Shown: positions 15,911 to 24,946, counted from the first letter of the stretch. The stretch is DNA of 64,000 nt from Nocardia abscessus NBRC 100374 (GCF_000308455.1 NZ_BAFP01000080.1:124001-188000), one strand, 5' to 3'. Notes: a model not told the origin generated them from the letters alone. Program-made: numbers and translations.

Positions 15911-17002
15911 TCAGAGGAGGTCTTCGGGGTCGGCGTCGGCTTCGAGGCGGACGTCTTCGGCGAAGCGGCTTTCGGCGTCGTCGTGGTCGGTGTGGGCCGC
16001 GTAGAGCAGCAGGCAGCCGCGGATGCCGTCGAGGAGGTCTTCCAGGAGGTCGAGGGCGGGGCGGGCGGGGTCGAGGCGGCTGATGCGGAAGCCGGCGAGC
16101 ATTGCCTCGCGGGTGTCGGCGTCGACGCCGAATCGGTGGGCCTGTGCTTCCATTTCGGCGACGCGGGCGACGAGGGTCCACGGTGCCGGGATGCGGCCTT
16201 CGTGCACGGCCATCGCTTCGGCGATCAGGTCGAGGACGACTTCGGTCGGGGTGTCGCCCGCGGCGAGGCGTTCGAGGACGAGGGTGGGTGTCTCGACTTG
16301 GAGTGCTTCGATCTCGTCGGCTTCGGCGACGACGTCGGTGGTGGGTACGTTGGCGGCTTCTCCGGCGACTTCGGCGGCGGCGTAGAGCCAGTGGGCGGCG
16401 GCGACGGAGGCGGAGGCGGGGTCGAGTTCGGTGAACAGTTCGATGCTGCCGAGCGGGTCGGTGCGCAGGAGTGCGTCCGCGGCGTGGACCTGGGCCGGGG
16501 AGACGTCGGGGCGGGACAGTTCGACGGCTTGGCGGGCGCGACCGGAGAGGTCGCCGCGTTCGGCGGATTCGATGGCTTCCTGTTCGGTGCGGATCTCGGC
16601 GGCGACGGTGTCGCGCAGGGCGTCGTCGTCGATGTCGTGCAGGGTGCGGCCGATGCGGTGGGCGGATTCGATGACGCCGCTGTAGGAGACGAGCAGTCCT
16701 TCGTCGGTGGGCAGGTTGGGGCTGCGGAGGCCGGCTTCGACTTCCTTGAAGTTGCGGCGTTCCTCGGCGCGGCGCCATGCTTCGCTGTTGGGGACGTCGG
16801 GGTCGCCCGCGGCGCTGGCGGGGTGGGTGTAGGTGCGCCATTGGAAGCGCGAGAGGGTGGTGAGGTTCGACGCCAGATCGGTTGCCTGGTCCGTGGTCAC
16901 CTGCGGGGGCAGGGTGGCCACCGTCTGGGCGAGGTCGCCTCGTCCGGTCGCCCAGGTGGCGACGAGGGCGGCGCGGTCGGCATCGAATGCGTATCTGGTC
17001 AC
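15911..17002 (-). CDS. Conserved hypothetical acidic helical protein
   Basis: This 363-residue protein starting at GTG 17002 is rich in Ala, Glu and Asp with few Lys. It looks almost wholly helical, as in ESAHRIGRTLHDIDDDALRD and EWRRAEERRNFKEVEAG-like stretches. No signal peptide, membrane segment, cysteine motif or catalytic signature was found, and I do not recognise the family. The frame stays open upstream, but those residues overlap the divergent HugZ-like gene and are Arg-rich, so the GTG is preferred. The divergent 102-bp spacer suggests shared control with the HugZ-like protein. Confidence 0.7.
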   Translation of the reverse strand: MTRYAFDADRAALVATWATGRGDLAQTVATLPPQVTTDQATDLASNLTTLSRFQWRTYTHPASAAGDPDVPNSEAWRRAEERRNFKEVEAGLRSPNLPTDEGLLVSYSGVIESAHRIGRTLHDIDDDALRDTVAAEIRTEQEAIESAERGDLSGRARQAVELSRPDVSPAQVHAADALLRTDPLGSIELFTELDPASASVAAAHWLYAAAEVAGEAANVPTTDVVAEADEIEALQVETPTLVLERLAAGDTPTEVVLDLIAEAMAVHEGRIPAPWTLVARVAEMEAQAHRFGVDADTREAMLAGFRISRLDPARPALDLLEDLLDGIRGCLLLYAAHTDHDDAESRFAEDVRLEADADPEDLL

Positions 17003-17104
17003 CTTGGCCAGTCTGGTCGATCGGCGGCGTCTGCGCTCGGCCAATTGGTGCGCACGTGTGATGATGTGCGGCGTTTCGCTGGGACGCGCTGGCAGGATGG
17101 GGGC

Positions 17105-17902
17105 ATGACTGTCGATCATGGTGATCCGGGCGACGGGCCGTCGGTGCCGCCGCCGATCGCGCCGGTGCTGCATGCGGCTCGTCCGTCTGCGGCGGAGGAG
17201 GCGAGAACCGTTGCGGCGGCGTCGAATACCGCGACGTTGGCCAGTCTCGCCGAGGATGGTTCGCCGTGGGCGTCGCTGGTGACGTACGGGTTGCTGGAGG
17301 GGCAGCCGGTGTTGTGTGTGTCGCGGATGGCCGAGCACGGGCGCAATCTGGCCGCGGACGGTCGGGCGAGTGTGGCGGTGGTGGCGCCGGATCCGCCGGC
17401 GGATCCTTTGGCGGGTGCCAGGGTCACGTTGGCGGGGGTGGTGGAGCGTCCGGTGGGTGCGGAGGCGGTGGCGGCGCGGGAGGCGTATCTGGCGGCGGTC
17501 GCGGCGGGGCGGATGTATATCGATTACAGCGATTTCTCGTTGTGGGTGTTGCGGGTGCGGCGGGTGCGCTGGGTCGGTGGGTATGGGCGGATGGATTCGG
17601 CCGGCGCCGAGGAGTATGCGGCGGCGGAGCCGGATCCGGTGCTTCCGGTGGCGGCTCGTGCGGTGGCGCATCTCAACGACGATCACGCCGACGCGTTGCT
17701 GGGTATGGCGCGGCGGTTGGGTGGGTATCCCGACGCCACGGAGGCGAGTTGTGAGCGTGCCGACCGATATGGCTTGGATCTGCGGGTGGTGACGCCGCGG
17801 GGTGTGGCGCGCACCAGGGTGGGGTATGCGGAGCGGCTCGATGGGATCGAGCAGTTGCGGGCGGCGACGGTGGAGTTGGCGCGGCGGGCGCGGCCGGAGT
17901 GA
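17105..17902 (+). CDS. HugZ-like pyridoxamine-phosphate-oxidase-fold protein with DUF2470
   Basis: This 265-residue protein has a split-barrel flavin/heme-binding N-domain (about 25-160: TATLASLAEDGSPWASLVTYG, RASVAVV, YIDYSDFSLW) and a C-terminal DUF2470 domain (180-262, starting HLNDDHADALLGMAR with its conserved His and Asp residues). This two-domain layout is that of HugZ/HutZ heme-degrading or heme-storage proteins, though many actinobacterial members bind F420 or flavin. The ATG at 17105 is the first after the divergent promoter. Role inferred as iron/heme or redox homeostasis. Confidence 0.8.
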   Translation: MTVDHGDPGDGPSVPPPIAPVLHAARPSAAEEARTVAAASNTATLASLAEDGSPWASLVTYGLLEGQPVLCVSRMAEHGRNLAADGRASVAVVAPDPPADPLAGARVTLAGVVERPVGAEAVAAREAYLAAVAAGRMYIDYSDFSLWVLRVRRVRWVGGYGRMDSAGAEEYAAAEPDPVLPVAARAVAHLNDDHADALLGMARRLGGYPDATEASCERADRYGLDLRVVTPRGVARTRVGYAERLDGIEQLRAATVELARRARPE

Positions 17903-17973
17903 GTGCGGAATCGTGACGGTGGTGCGACCGGCGACACGCGGACTGCTGCCAGGGAAGCCAGCAATCTGACAGT

Positions 17974-17979
17974 TACGCT
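17974..17979 (+). promoter_or_regulatory. -10-like element before the GH1 gene
   Basis: TACGCT (TANNNT) ends 6 nt before the ATG at 17986, again pointing to a leaderless transcript. No convincing -35 is present. Confidence 0.4.
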
Positions 17980-17985
17980 ACGGCG

Positions 17986-19305
17986 ATGCGTATACGCACT
18001 GGGCGGCGCGGGTTCGCCGCGCTGTCGGCCGCTGCGGCGATGCTGATGACTTCGGGTGTTTCCGCTGCTCAGCCGAGCCGGGAGTTGCCTGTGCTCGGTG
18101 CGGACTTTCTGTGGGGTGTGGCGTCGTCGGGGTTTCAGTCCGAAGGGCATGCGCCCGACAGCAACTGGTCGCGCTATATCGCGTCGGGTGCGACGGCGGA
18201 TCCGTATCGCGATTCGGTGGATTTCGCGCGCCGCTACATCGGTGATGTCGAGCTGGCGGCGCGTCTGGGTGTGCGGGTCTACCGGGTGGGTATCGAGTGG
18301 GCGCGGTTGCAGCCCGCGCCGCATGCCTGGGACGAGGCGGCGTTCGGGTTCTACGACAACGTGATCGCGCGGATTCTCGCGGCGGGGATGCGGCCGATGC
18401 TGACTTTGGACCATTGGGTGTATCCGGGGTGGGCGTTGGATCGTGGCGGGTGGCGTAATCCGGGCATGGTGGAGGATTGGCTGGCGAACATGCGCAAGGT
18501 GGTGCACCGGTATTCCTCGCGTGATCCGTTGTGGGTGACGTTCAACGAGCCTGCCGCGTATGTCGGCACCGAGTTGCGCACCGGTGGGATCAGTGTCGAG
18601 GAGGCGCCGGTGATGGTGGATCACATCGCGCAGGCGCACAACGAGATCTACGACGTCATTCACCGTGCTCGGCCGGGTGCGCAGGTGACGAGCAATCTGG
18701 GCTATGTGGCGGGTGCGGAGACGGAGGTCAACCAGCCGATCGTGGATCGGATCTCGGCGAAGCTGGACTTCATCGGTGTCGACTATTATTTCGCTCCGCT
18801 GCCGCAGACCGGGGAGTCGGCGCAGGGCGGCGCGGAGGGTGGTCCTGCGATGTGGGAGCTGCCGGTGCATCCGGAGGGTATCTACTACGCGTTGCGGCAT
18901 TACGCGCGTCAGTTCCCGGGTCGTCCGCTGTATGTCGTGGAGAACGGTCTTCCGACGGAGAACGGGCAGGTTCGGCCGGATGGTTATACCCGGGCCGATC
19001 ACTTGCGGGACACGGTGTATTGGCTGCAGCGGGCGAAGGCGGACGGGATGAACGTCATCGGCTACAACTATTGGAGTCTGACCGACAATTACGAGTGGGG
19101 TTCCTACGCGCCGCGGTTCGGGCTCTACACGGTGGACGTGCTGACCGATCCGACGTTGCGGCGACGCCCGACCGATGCGGTCGAGGCCTACGCGGATGTG
19201 ATCCGCGCGGGTGGTGTGCGGCCCGGTTATCAGCCGACGCGGGCTCCGGTCCCCTGTGTTCAGATCGACGCACCGGAGACCTGCACCGGGGATGGCCCGG
19301 CCTGA
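17986..19305 (+). CDS. Secreted glycoside hydrolase family 1 enzyme (beta-glycosidase)
   Basis: This 439-residue enzyme has an N-terminal export signal with twin arginines (GRRGF, residues 6-10), a hydrophobic stretch to about 25 and an Ala-rich cleavage region near 28, so it is probably exported by Tat. The GH1 barrel shows FLWGVASSGFQSEG, the acid/base Glu in TFNEP (Glu188) and the nucleophile Glu in YVVENG (Glu319), followed by the GYNYWSLTDNYEW aglycone-site signature. It should therefore be a retaining beta-glucosidase or related beta-glycosidase acting outside the membrane. The last 35 residues contain two Cys that may form a disulfide. Confidence 0.9.
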   Translation: MRIRTGRRGFAALSAAAAMLMTSGVSAAQPSRELPVLGADFLWGVASSGFQSEGHAPDSNWSRYIASGATADPYRDSVDFARRYIGDVELAARLGVRVYRVGIEWARLQPAPHAWDEAAFGFYDNVIARILAAGMRPMLTLDHWVYPGWALDRGGWRNPGMVEDWLANMRKVVHRYSSRDPLWVTFNEPAAYVGTELRTGGISVEEAPVMVDHIAQAHNEIYDVIHRARPGAQVTSNLGYVAGAETEVNQPIVDRISAKLDFIGVDYYFAPLPQTGESAQGGAEGGPAMWELPVHPEGIYYALRHYARQFPGRPLYVVENGLPTENGQVRPDGYTRADHLRDTVYWLQRAKADGMNVIGYNYWSLTDNYEWGSYAPRFGLYTVDVLTDPTLRRRPTDAVEAYADVIRAGGVRPGYQPTRAPVPCVQIDAPETCTGDGPA

Positions 19306-19427
19306 GCGGACGGGTTGCGGAGTGGCGCTGGGCGAGGGTTGCCGCCGTGAGGTGGGGTGTTCCGGTAACGTCGGCGGGAGAGCTTGTCGTTCGCGGGTGG
19401 TGCAGGCTCCGCCCGGAAAGGTGATTC

Positions 19428-20243
19428 ATGACGACCGACAGTCACCTGCCGCTCGGCTTGCAGTACCCGGCGGCGTCCTTCTCGGAGTATCTGCGCCGTT
19501 ACGCGCCGCAGTTGTTGCCCGATCAGGGCTTCGGCGCCGGTGGTGGTGTGGCGCCGCACGGGACGACGATCGTTGCGATCAGTTATCGCGGTGGTGTGCT
19601 GGTGGCCGGTGACCGGCGGGGCACGATGGCGAATCTGGTGGCGACGCGGGATATGCAGAAGGTCTTCGTCACCGATACGTATTCGGCGGCCGGTTTCGCG
19701 GGCACGGTGGGGATGGCGCTGGAGATGATCCGGTTGTTCGCGGTGGAGCTCGAGCACTACGAGAAGATCGAGGGGGCTGCGCTGACGTTCGACGGCAAGG
19801 CCACGAAGTTGTCGGCGATGGTGCGCGCCAATCTGCCCGCGGCGCTGCAGGGTATGGCGGTGGTTCCGCTGCTGGTCGGCTATGACCTGGGTGCCGCGGA
19901 TCCGCGGCGGGCGGGGCGGATCGTGTCGTACGACGCGGTGGGTAGCCGGCACGAGGAGCGTTTCGGTTACACCGCTGTCGGGTCGGGGTCGGTGTTCGCG
20001 GAGTCGTCGTTGAAGAAGACCTATCGCCGCGATATCGATGCGCAAGGGGCGCTGCGTCTGGCGGTGGAGGCGCTGTTCGATGCGGCTGATGACGATACCG
20101 CGACGGGCGGTCCGGATCTGCTGCGCGAGATCTACCCGACCGCGGTGCTGGTCGACGCCGAAGGTGCGGTGGAGGTTTCGGACGAGCGTCTGGCGGAGAT
20201 CGCCCGTGTCGTGGTCGACGCGCGTGCGTCGGCGGGGCGCTGA
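19428..20243 (+). CDS. prcB: Proteasome beta subunit (PrcB) paralogue, orphan
   Basis: This 271-residue protein resembles mycobacterial PrcB over its full length. A 45-residue prosegment ends in PHG, followed by Thr46 as the predicted N-terminal nucleophile (GTTIVA). Counting from it, Asp17 (AGDRR) and Lys33 (DMQKVF) of the catalytic triad are in place, and conserved stretches include [16 protein letters not shown] and [15 protein letters not shown]. It should be autoprocessed and active. In all textbook actinobacteria prcB sits between pup and prcA; here neither pup, prcA, dop, pafA nor mpa is in the window. It is therefore likely a second copy in addition to the canonical locus. A ribosome site (GGAAAGG) precedes the ATG. 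Confidence 0.87.
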   Translation: MTTDSHLPLGLQYPAASFSEYLRRYAPQLLPDQGFGAGGGVAPHGTTIVAISYRGGVLVAGDRRGTMANLVATRDMQKVFVTDTYSAAGFAGTVGMALEMIRLFAVELEHYEKIEGAALTFDGKATKLSAMVRANLPAALQGMAVVPLLVGYDLGAADPRRAGRIVSYDAVGSRHEERFGYTAVGSGSVFAESSLKKTYRRDIDAQGALRLAVEALFDAADDDTATGGPDLLREIYPTAVLVDAEGAVEVSDERLAEIARVVVDARASAGR

Positions 20244-20784
20244 GTAGCGGGGTTCCGCTCCCTGGTGCGGCGCCGGTCCGGAAGGTGTTGTCGAATGTGG
20301 CTTCCGGAGCGGGGAAATATGCTCGCGCCCGGCCGGGAAGGGCTGATCCGCTGAGGGGTGTCGAAAGCACGGCTGCCCGGGTGGGATTCGGGATATTCGG
20401 CCGGGATTCGTACGTGTGCGGCGGAGATTTGTGACCGAAGTCCCATTGCGCACATGTTAAGCGTGTCACAGCAATTGGCGGGGGGCCGGTTCGGCAAGGG
20501 TGCGGTGAAACGGCAAAGGCCGAGGCCAACGCCATGGGCGAAATGTTACTCATCGGTTGGGTCACTTTCCGCTCGTATACCGTTGGAGCTGCGGCGATGT
20601 GTGGGACATCGATCACGCTTGCCCACGGTCGCGGAGGTGCATACGGTGATTTTCGTCGATGGTCGATGACGCCCGTATCGAATTTCACCTCATTCATGTG
20701 TCGCGATTTCGACCCCTGGGGCAATTTCACTGTTATTGCGTTGGGCGGCAGCGAATTTCACGCGGCACCGGCGAAACCGGAGCA
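20244..20784. other. Long intergenic region, no gene seen
   Basis: About 540 bp, lower in GC than the flanks, separate prcB from the membrane-protein gene. I see no frame with coding character, RNA gene or strong hairpin. It may hold the promoter of the downstream gene or decayed sequence, perhaps of a lost prcA. Confidence 0.4.
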
Positions 20785-21681
20785 ATGGTACAAAACACCC
20801 CCTGGCAGGCAACCGAAGCGCGACACCGTGGGAGCGGCGGCTCCGATCACCCGGTACGCGGCGCGACACCACCACGGGGGTTGGACTGGGGCTTTCTGTA
20901 CGCCGCGGCCACGAGCGTCGCCGCGTTCGTCCTGCTGTTCCAGCCGTGGCTCTCGGCGTCGGGCTCGGGTGGCGAGGCGCGCTCGGACGCGTTCGGCCGG
21001 ATCACGGGTTTCACCGAGGGTTTCGACGAGTTTTCGGTGTCGAAGTTCCGTGATGTGAACATCAGCGGCGCCTGGGGTCTGCTGGCCGCCGCCGCGATGG
21101 TGGTCACCGTGTTCGCCGTGCTGGCGCAGGCGCGGTCGCGTTCCCGCGCGCTGGCCCATCTGGTGATGGGCTCCAGTGTGGCCGCGGCGATTCTGGTGCT
21201 GTGCGCGCTGCTGTACCTGGATGCCAGGGCGCCGGAATTGCGGGTCCTGATCGACCAGGGCGAAGGTTTCGGTGCGGGGTTGCTGCACCGGGTGCTCGAC
21301 GAGGCGGCGACGGCCGGGTCGGGTGAGCGCCGGATGGCCGGAGCCGGACTGACGCCCGTGGCGTTGGCCGTCGGCGTGATGACCGCCGCGGCCGCGGTGG
21401 TCGCCGTCGCGCAAGGCAGTCGCCGCTACGGTCTCAGTCCGATGCGAGCGCTGTCGTGGCTCGTGACGCCGCTGCCCGCGGAGCAGCAGCAGGCTCCGGC
21501 GGCGGCCGCCGAGGCACCGCGCCCGGCGGAGCGCCCGGCGCCGGAGGCCGACCAGGTGCTGTGGGACGAACTCGTCTTCGACGACGATCTGGTCGCCAAC
21601 ATCACGTGGGTGCGCAACACGAATCCACCACAGCACGACACCACCGCTGCCCCTTTCAAGACGCCGGTTCTCACCCGCTAG
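20785..21681 (+). CDS. Hypothetical membrane protein with four predicted TM segments
   Basis: This 298-residue protein has hydrophobic segments near 33-52 (GFLYAAATSVAAFVLLFQPW), 93-113, 122-142 and 192-212. It ends in a cytoplasmic-looking acidic, Pro/Ala-rich tail of about 75 residues. The segment GRITGFTEGFDEFSVSKF lies in the first external loop. The ATG at 20785 is chosen because a CGGAG-like site precedes it; the frame is open upstream but without coding character. No family recognised; such proteins are common in Nocardia. It is convergent with, and overlaps by 4 nt, the VOC gene. Confidence 0.7.
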   Translation: MVQNTPWQATEARHRGSGGSDHPVRGATPPRGLDWGFLYAAATSVAAFVLLFQPWLSASGSGGEARSDAFGRITGFTEGFDEFSVSKFRDVNISGAWGLLAAAAMVVTVFAVLAQARSRSRALAHLVMGSSVAAAILVLCALLYLDARAPELRVLIDQGEGFGAGLLHRVLDEAATAGSGERRMAGAGLTPVALAVGVMTAAAAVVAVAQGSRRYGLSPMRALSWLVTPLPAEQQQAPAAAAEAPRPAERPAPEADQVLWDELVFDDDLVANITWVRNTNPPQHDTTAAPFKTPVLTR

Positions 21682-22073
21682 CGTTCGGGTGGTTCGTCCA
21701 GCCCGCGCACGCGCGCACGTGTTTCGGCTGACCACTGGACGTATTCCAGCTGTGCCCCGTCGGCGTGACGGACGTACACGAACGTTCCGGTGGCGCTGGT
21801 GAACGGTCCGGCGATGAGTTCGGCGCCGTAGTCGGTCACCGTCCTCAGGAGTGCGTCGAGATCGTCGACGATGATCGGGCCGACGGTGCTCCGGTAGTTC
21901 TCGACGTCTTCCGGCTTGCCCGCGATGAGCAGGAAGTCCCCGACGGCGGCGAGTTCGGCGTTCTCGAAGCCGAAACGCAGATCCGCCGGTGCGCCGACCA
22001 GCCGTTCGTAGATCGGCAGGGCGGTGTCCAGGTCGGCGACGAAGGCTCTGGCATAGGTTTTCAGGATGCGCAC
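21678..22073 (-). CDS. VOC (glyoxalase/dioxygenase) superfamily protein
   Basis: This 131-residue single-domain VOC-fold protein starts at a GTG 13 nt after the stop of the luciferase-like gene, so they form an operon. The beta-alpha-beta-beta-beta modules are visible: KTYARAFVADLDTALPIYERLVG, then GFENAELAAVGDFLLIAG, and GTFVYVRHADGAQLEYVQW, whose terminal Glu is the usual metal or proton ligand. It probably acts with its neighbour on a small organic substrate. The longer upstream frame overlaps the previous gene and lacks family similarity. Confidence 0.75.
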   Translation of the reverse strand: MRILKTYARAFVADLDTALPIYERLVGAPADLRFGFENAELAAVGDFLLIAGKPEDVENYRSTVGPIIVDDLDALLRTVTDYGAELIAGPFTSATGTFVYVRHADGAQLEYVQWSAETRARVRGLDEPPER

Positions 22074-22086
22074 GCAGTGGTCCCGG

Positions 22087-23421
22087 TCAGCTCGGTAGCG
22101 GGGGTAGTTCGAGGTTGTCGCGGAAGGTGGCGCCGAGGTAGTCGGAACCGACGATTCCGCGGCGGCGCAGTTCCGGCAGCAGCCCGTTGACGACGAAGTC
22201 ACGGGTGCGGTCCTCGGCTAGCCCGCCGAGGGAGATCACATCCAGAACGCCCGCGTCGTAGCGTTCTTCGATGGCGTCGGCGAGCTGTTCGGGAGTTCCG
22301 ACGGCGGCCCAGTGGCCGGTGTCCTTGGCGGCGATGATCAGTTCGCGCAGCGTCTTTCCCGACCGTGCGAAGTTGCTGAAGATCTCCACGCGCCCACGCC
22401 TGCGGTGTACCGCGGTCACGTCGGGAAGCAGGGTCTGCGGTAGCGGCTTGTCCAGCGGCAGCCCGGACAGGTCGACGCCGCCGCCGAGCATGTCGGCCAG
22501 GGCGGCGCGGCCCGCCTCGAAGTCGGTCGCCTCCGCTTGTTCCCGCGCCAGGCGCCGGGCCTCGGCTTCGGTCGCGCCGTAGATGGCGTGGAACGAGCTC
22601 ATGATCAAGGGCAGGCCCTCGGCGCGGCCGAGTTCCCCGGCGCGGGCGCGGATGCGCTTGGTGTAGGTGACCGCGTCCTCCAGGGTGGGCAGCGAGGTGA
22701 ACACGACCTCGGCGAACCGCGCGCCCAATTCGATGCCGCCGGCCGACTGCCCGGCCTGGAACTGGACCGGCCTGCGCTGCGGCAGCGGCGGGATGTTCAG
22801 TGGCCCGCGCACGGTGAAGTACTGCCCCGCGTAGTCGATCGGGCGGACCCTGCCGGCATCCAGGATCGCGCCGCCGCGCCCGTCGGAGGTCAGAGCGCCC
22901 GGCTGCCAGCTGTCGAACAGGGCGTTGACCACTTCGAGGGATTCGGTGGCGCGTGCGTAGCGCTCTTCGGGGCTCGGCAGTTCCTGTTCGCCGTAGTTCT
23001 CCTCCCCTACCGAGGAGGTCACCGCGTTCCAGGCCGCGCGCCCGTTGCTGATGTGGTCGAGTGTGCCGAACAGGCGCGCGAGGTTGTAGGGGTGGTGGAA
23101 GGTGGTGGTCACCGTGGCGATCAGCCCGACGTGCGAGGTCACGGCGCTGAGTGCGGAGAGGAAGATCAAGGGTTCCTGCGCGCCGATCGCGCCTTGCGCG
23201 CCGAAGCTCAGCAGGTCGGCGGCGAAGAGGGCGTCGAACTTGTGCCGTTCGGCGATTTTCGCGACCTCGATCGATGACGCGACCGTGGTGGCGGCCGGAT
23301 CGATGGCCGCGGCGTAGACGCTCACCGCACCGCTGACGCCCGTGACGGTCTTCAGCGGTCGCCGCCGCCTTCCAGCATGGCCCATTGCGGCGACGCTACC
23401 GGCGCGTGCCGGCGCCGTCAT
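22087..23421 (-). CDS. Luciferase-like flavin-dependent monooxygenase (NtaA/SnaA type), divergent N-terminus
   Basis: This 444-residue protein matches the NtaA/SnaA/DszA monooxygenase family from IAERHKFDALFAADLL onwards: TTTFHHPYNLARLFGTLDHISNGRAAWNAVTS, GAQEPLIFLSAL, and the C-terminal LLPELRRRGIVGSDYLGATFRDNL. These enzymes use FMNH2 to oxygenate amines, sulfur or acetal compounds. Residues 1-50, however, are Arg- and Ala-rich and lack the usual strand and HHxAAWRHP segment that shapes the flavin pocket, so the 5' end may have been altered. An internal ATG at 23385 is an alternative start. It is followed by a VOC gene in one operon. Confidence 0.8.
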   Translation of the reverse strand: MTAPARAGSVAAMGHAGRRRRPLKTVTGVSGAVSVYAAAIDPAATTVASSIEVAKIAERHKFDALFAADLLSFGAQGAIGAQEPLIFLSALSAVTSHVGLIATVTTTFHHPYNLARLFGTLDHISNGRAAWNAVTSSVGEENYGEQELPSPEERYARATESLEVVNALFDSWQPGALTSDGRGGAILDAGRVRPIDYAGQYFTVRGPLNIPPLPQRRPVQFQAGQSAGGIELGARFAEVVFTSLPTLEDAVTYTKRIRARAGELGRAEGLPLIMSSFHAIYGATEAEARRLAREQAEATDFEAGRAALADMLGGGVDLSGLPLDKPLPQTLLPDVTAVHRRRGRVEIFSNFARSGKTLRELIIAAKDTGHWAAVGTPEQLADAIEERYDAGVLDVISLGGLAEDRTRDFVVNGLLPELRRRGIVGSDYLGATFRDNLELPPLPS

Positions 23422-23503
23422 GGGTTGCGATCAGCGAGATGTTTTCTGCCCGAGTCGAATAGCGGGGCACGCCGGCCGTGTCCGAACGCCGAGGTGCGCG
23501 GCC

Positions 23504-23686
23504 CTATGTCGGCTGCGGCCGGTCGCCGGCGCGTTCCTCTGCTGTGGGGCGGTCCGCTCGCAGCACTCGTACCACTCCGGTGTCGAGGTCGATGTCGAAC
23601 TGCGGCGTGTGGGGTTGCCCGTCGCTGTCCTCGCTGCCCTCATGGGTCAGCTTCTTGCCCGGAAACAGCTCCCCGATGACGCTCAT
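23504..23686 (-). CDS. Small hypothetical protein (DUF6191-like)
   Basis: This 60-residue protein begins MSVIGELFPGKKLTHEG and ends with an Arg- and Pro-rich tail. The FPGKKLTHE opening followed by a short beta-hairpin-like segment (FDIDLDTGVVRVLRAD) recalls the small actinobacterial DUF6191 family, an assignment made from memory. The frame is open upstream, but the ATG at 23686 fits the family start. Function unknown. Confidence 0.55.
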   Translation of the reverse strand: MSVIGELFPGKKLTHEGSEDSDGQPHTPQFDIDLDTGVVRVLRADRPTAEERAGDRPQPT

Positions 23687-23913
23687 ACGATCACGATACG
23701 CGTCGGCGGTGGTCGAGTCGCTGGAGCGTCGCGCCGCCCCGGTTCGTGCCGCTGGTCGCCCGGTCGCCGGCCGATAGCCAAGGGACAGTCCCATTTCGGC
23801 ACCTGTGGGGCCGCGGCTCGGCTAGCATCATGTTTGCTTCGATCGGCCGAGGACCGCGGCACGGGGAGCACTGGGCGACCGACAACGAATCGAACGACAG
23901 ATCGGCCCACCGC

Positions 23914-24174
23914 ATGGAACAAGACGCCGACCTCGCCCAGGCCCGGGTCTTCTTGGAGTTGCTGACCGTCCGCGCCCAGACGCTGGCGCGCGAACTCGGA
24001 TTCGCCTATCGCGGCGACGCCGCCGCACGGCACGAGCTGCACACCGAATTGTGCGCTGTGCGTCGCTACATCGATCGGATCCACCGCAGATTCCCGGAGA
24101 CCGCCTCTCCTCGAGGCAATCGGCCGCTCACCGCGCCGGGATACGGTTCCGGGTGGCCGCGGACGCTGGGGTGA
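23914..24174 (+). CDS. Small hypothetical helical protein
   Basis: This 86-residue protein has a helical core (LAQARVFLELLTVRAQTLAR, then HELHTELCAVRRYIDRIHRR) and a Gly/Pro-rich tail. I do not recognise it. The frame is open upstream to an ATG at 23830, which follows a TAGCAT -10-like hexamer; the start at 23914 matches where regular secondary structure begins. It is divergent from the small DUF6191-like gene. Confidence 0.45.
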   Translation: MEQDADLAQARVFLELLTVRAQTLARELGFAYRGDAAARHELHTELCAVRRYIDRIHRRFPETASPRGNRPLTAPGYGSGWPRTLG

Positions 24175-24251
24175 GGATCCGCCGCGGCGCTGCGTCGCCG
24201 GCCACGGGCGGCCGTGCGATGCCGCGGCACGACGGGGCGCCATGCCGGGTT

Positions 24252-24887
24252 TCAGTGTCCCGGCGCGGAGGCTGTGTGCTCGCGGACGGGCACGGTGAGC
24301 ATGGCGACGATCATGTCCACGATCTCCGCGTCGTCCCCGGGGTGGGCGGTGCGGACGCCCGATTCGAGGGTGCGCTCGTAGTCGGCGATCAGCGCGAGCA
24401 TGACGGTGGTCATGGTTTCCAGGCGCTGCCTGCGCAGACGTCCCGGCAGGCCGAGCGCGGTGTCGAGCCGGGTGGCGATGATCCGGACCGCTGCTCGGTC
24501 GGCTCCGGCGAGGCGGCGGGCATCGGCGACCACGGGATGAGTGCGCACGACTTCCAGGAACCGCCCCAGATGGGTCACTCCGTCGTGGCCGAGCAGTTCC
24601 AGGATCGGCGTGGCGAGCATGGCGACGAGGGTGGGCAGGTCGTTGGGGACGCCTGCGGTCTCGTGGGCGGCCAGCAACTGCATGCGCCGGTGTTCGAGCC
24701 AGTTCATCCGCCGCTCGACGATGGCCTCGATCAGCCCGGTGCGCGAGTCGAAGTAATAGTGCACGGCGGAGTTGTTGCGTTGGCCGGCCGCGGCGGCGAT
24801 GTCGCGCAGCGGCACGTCGACGCCGCGTTCGGCGATGAGGCGTTCCCCGGCGTCGAGCAAGGCGGTGCGCGAAGCGGCGCTCGGCAT
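24252..24887 (-). CDS. TetR family transcriptional regulator
   Basis: This 211-residue TetR-type repressor has a DNA-binding domain at 5-55 (TALLDAGERLIAERGVDVPLRDIAAAAGQRNNSAVHYYF, in which the recognition helix ends in HYYF) and an alpha-helical ligand-binding C-terminus. It is divergent from an SDR/VOC/F420 oxidoreductase operon, with 61 bp between the genes. That spacer carries three TAAAC repeats, so it most likely represses the operon and itself. The ligand is unknown, plausibly the ketone or acyl substrate of the operon. Confidence 0.87.
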   Translation of the reverse strand: MPSAASRTALLDAGERLIAERGVDVPLRDIAAAAGQRNNSAVHYYFDSRTGLIEAIVERRMNWLEHRRMQLLAAHETAGVPNDLPTLVAMLATPILELLGHDGVTHLGRFLEVVRTHPVVADARRLAGADRAAVRIIATRLDTALGLPGRLRRQRLETMTTVMLALIADYERTLESGVRTAHPGDDAEIVDMIVAMLTVPVREHTASAPGH

Positions 24888-24900
24888 ACCCGCACTGTAC

Positions 24901-24946
24901 TAAACACGAGTATTGACGATGTTAAACACAGATGCTTAATTAAACG
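24901..24946. promoter_or_regulatory. TetR operator region and leaderless SDR promoter
   Basis: Direct repeats TAAACAC at 24901-24907 and 24923-24929 (22 bp apart, two helical turns), plus TAAACG at 24941-24946. A plus-strand -35 TTGACG (24913-24918) and -10-like TTAATT (24936-24941), spaced 17 bp, overlap the repeats. The transcription start would fall at the GTG at 24949. Confidence 0.5.

Noticed and set aside
20358..20669. Possible prcA or short gene after prcB
   Set aside because: No alpha-subunit motif (e.g. the PrcA N-terminal YRGVTVWSP-like or central YEGELHHYE-like segments) is found in any frame; treated as non-coding.
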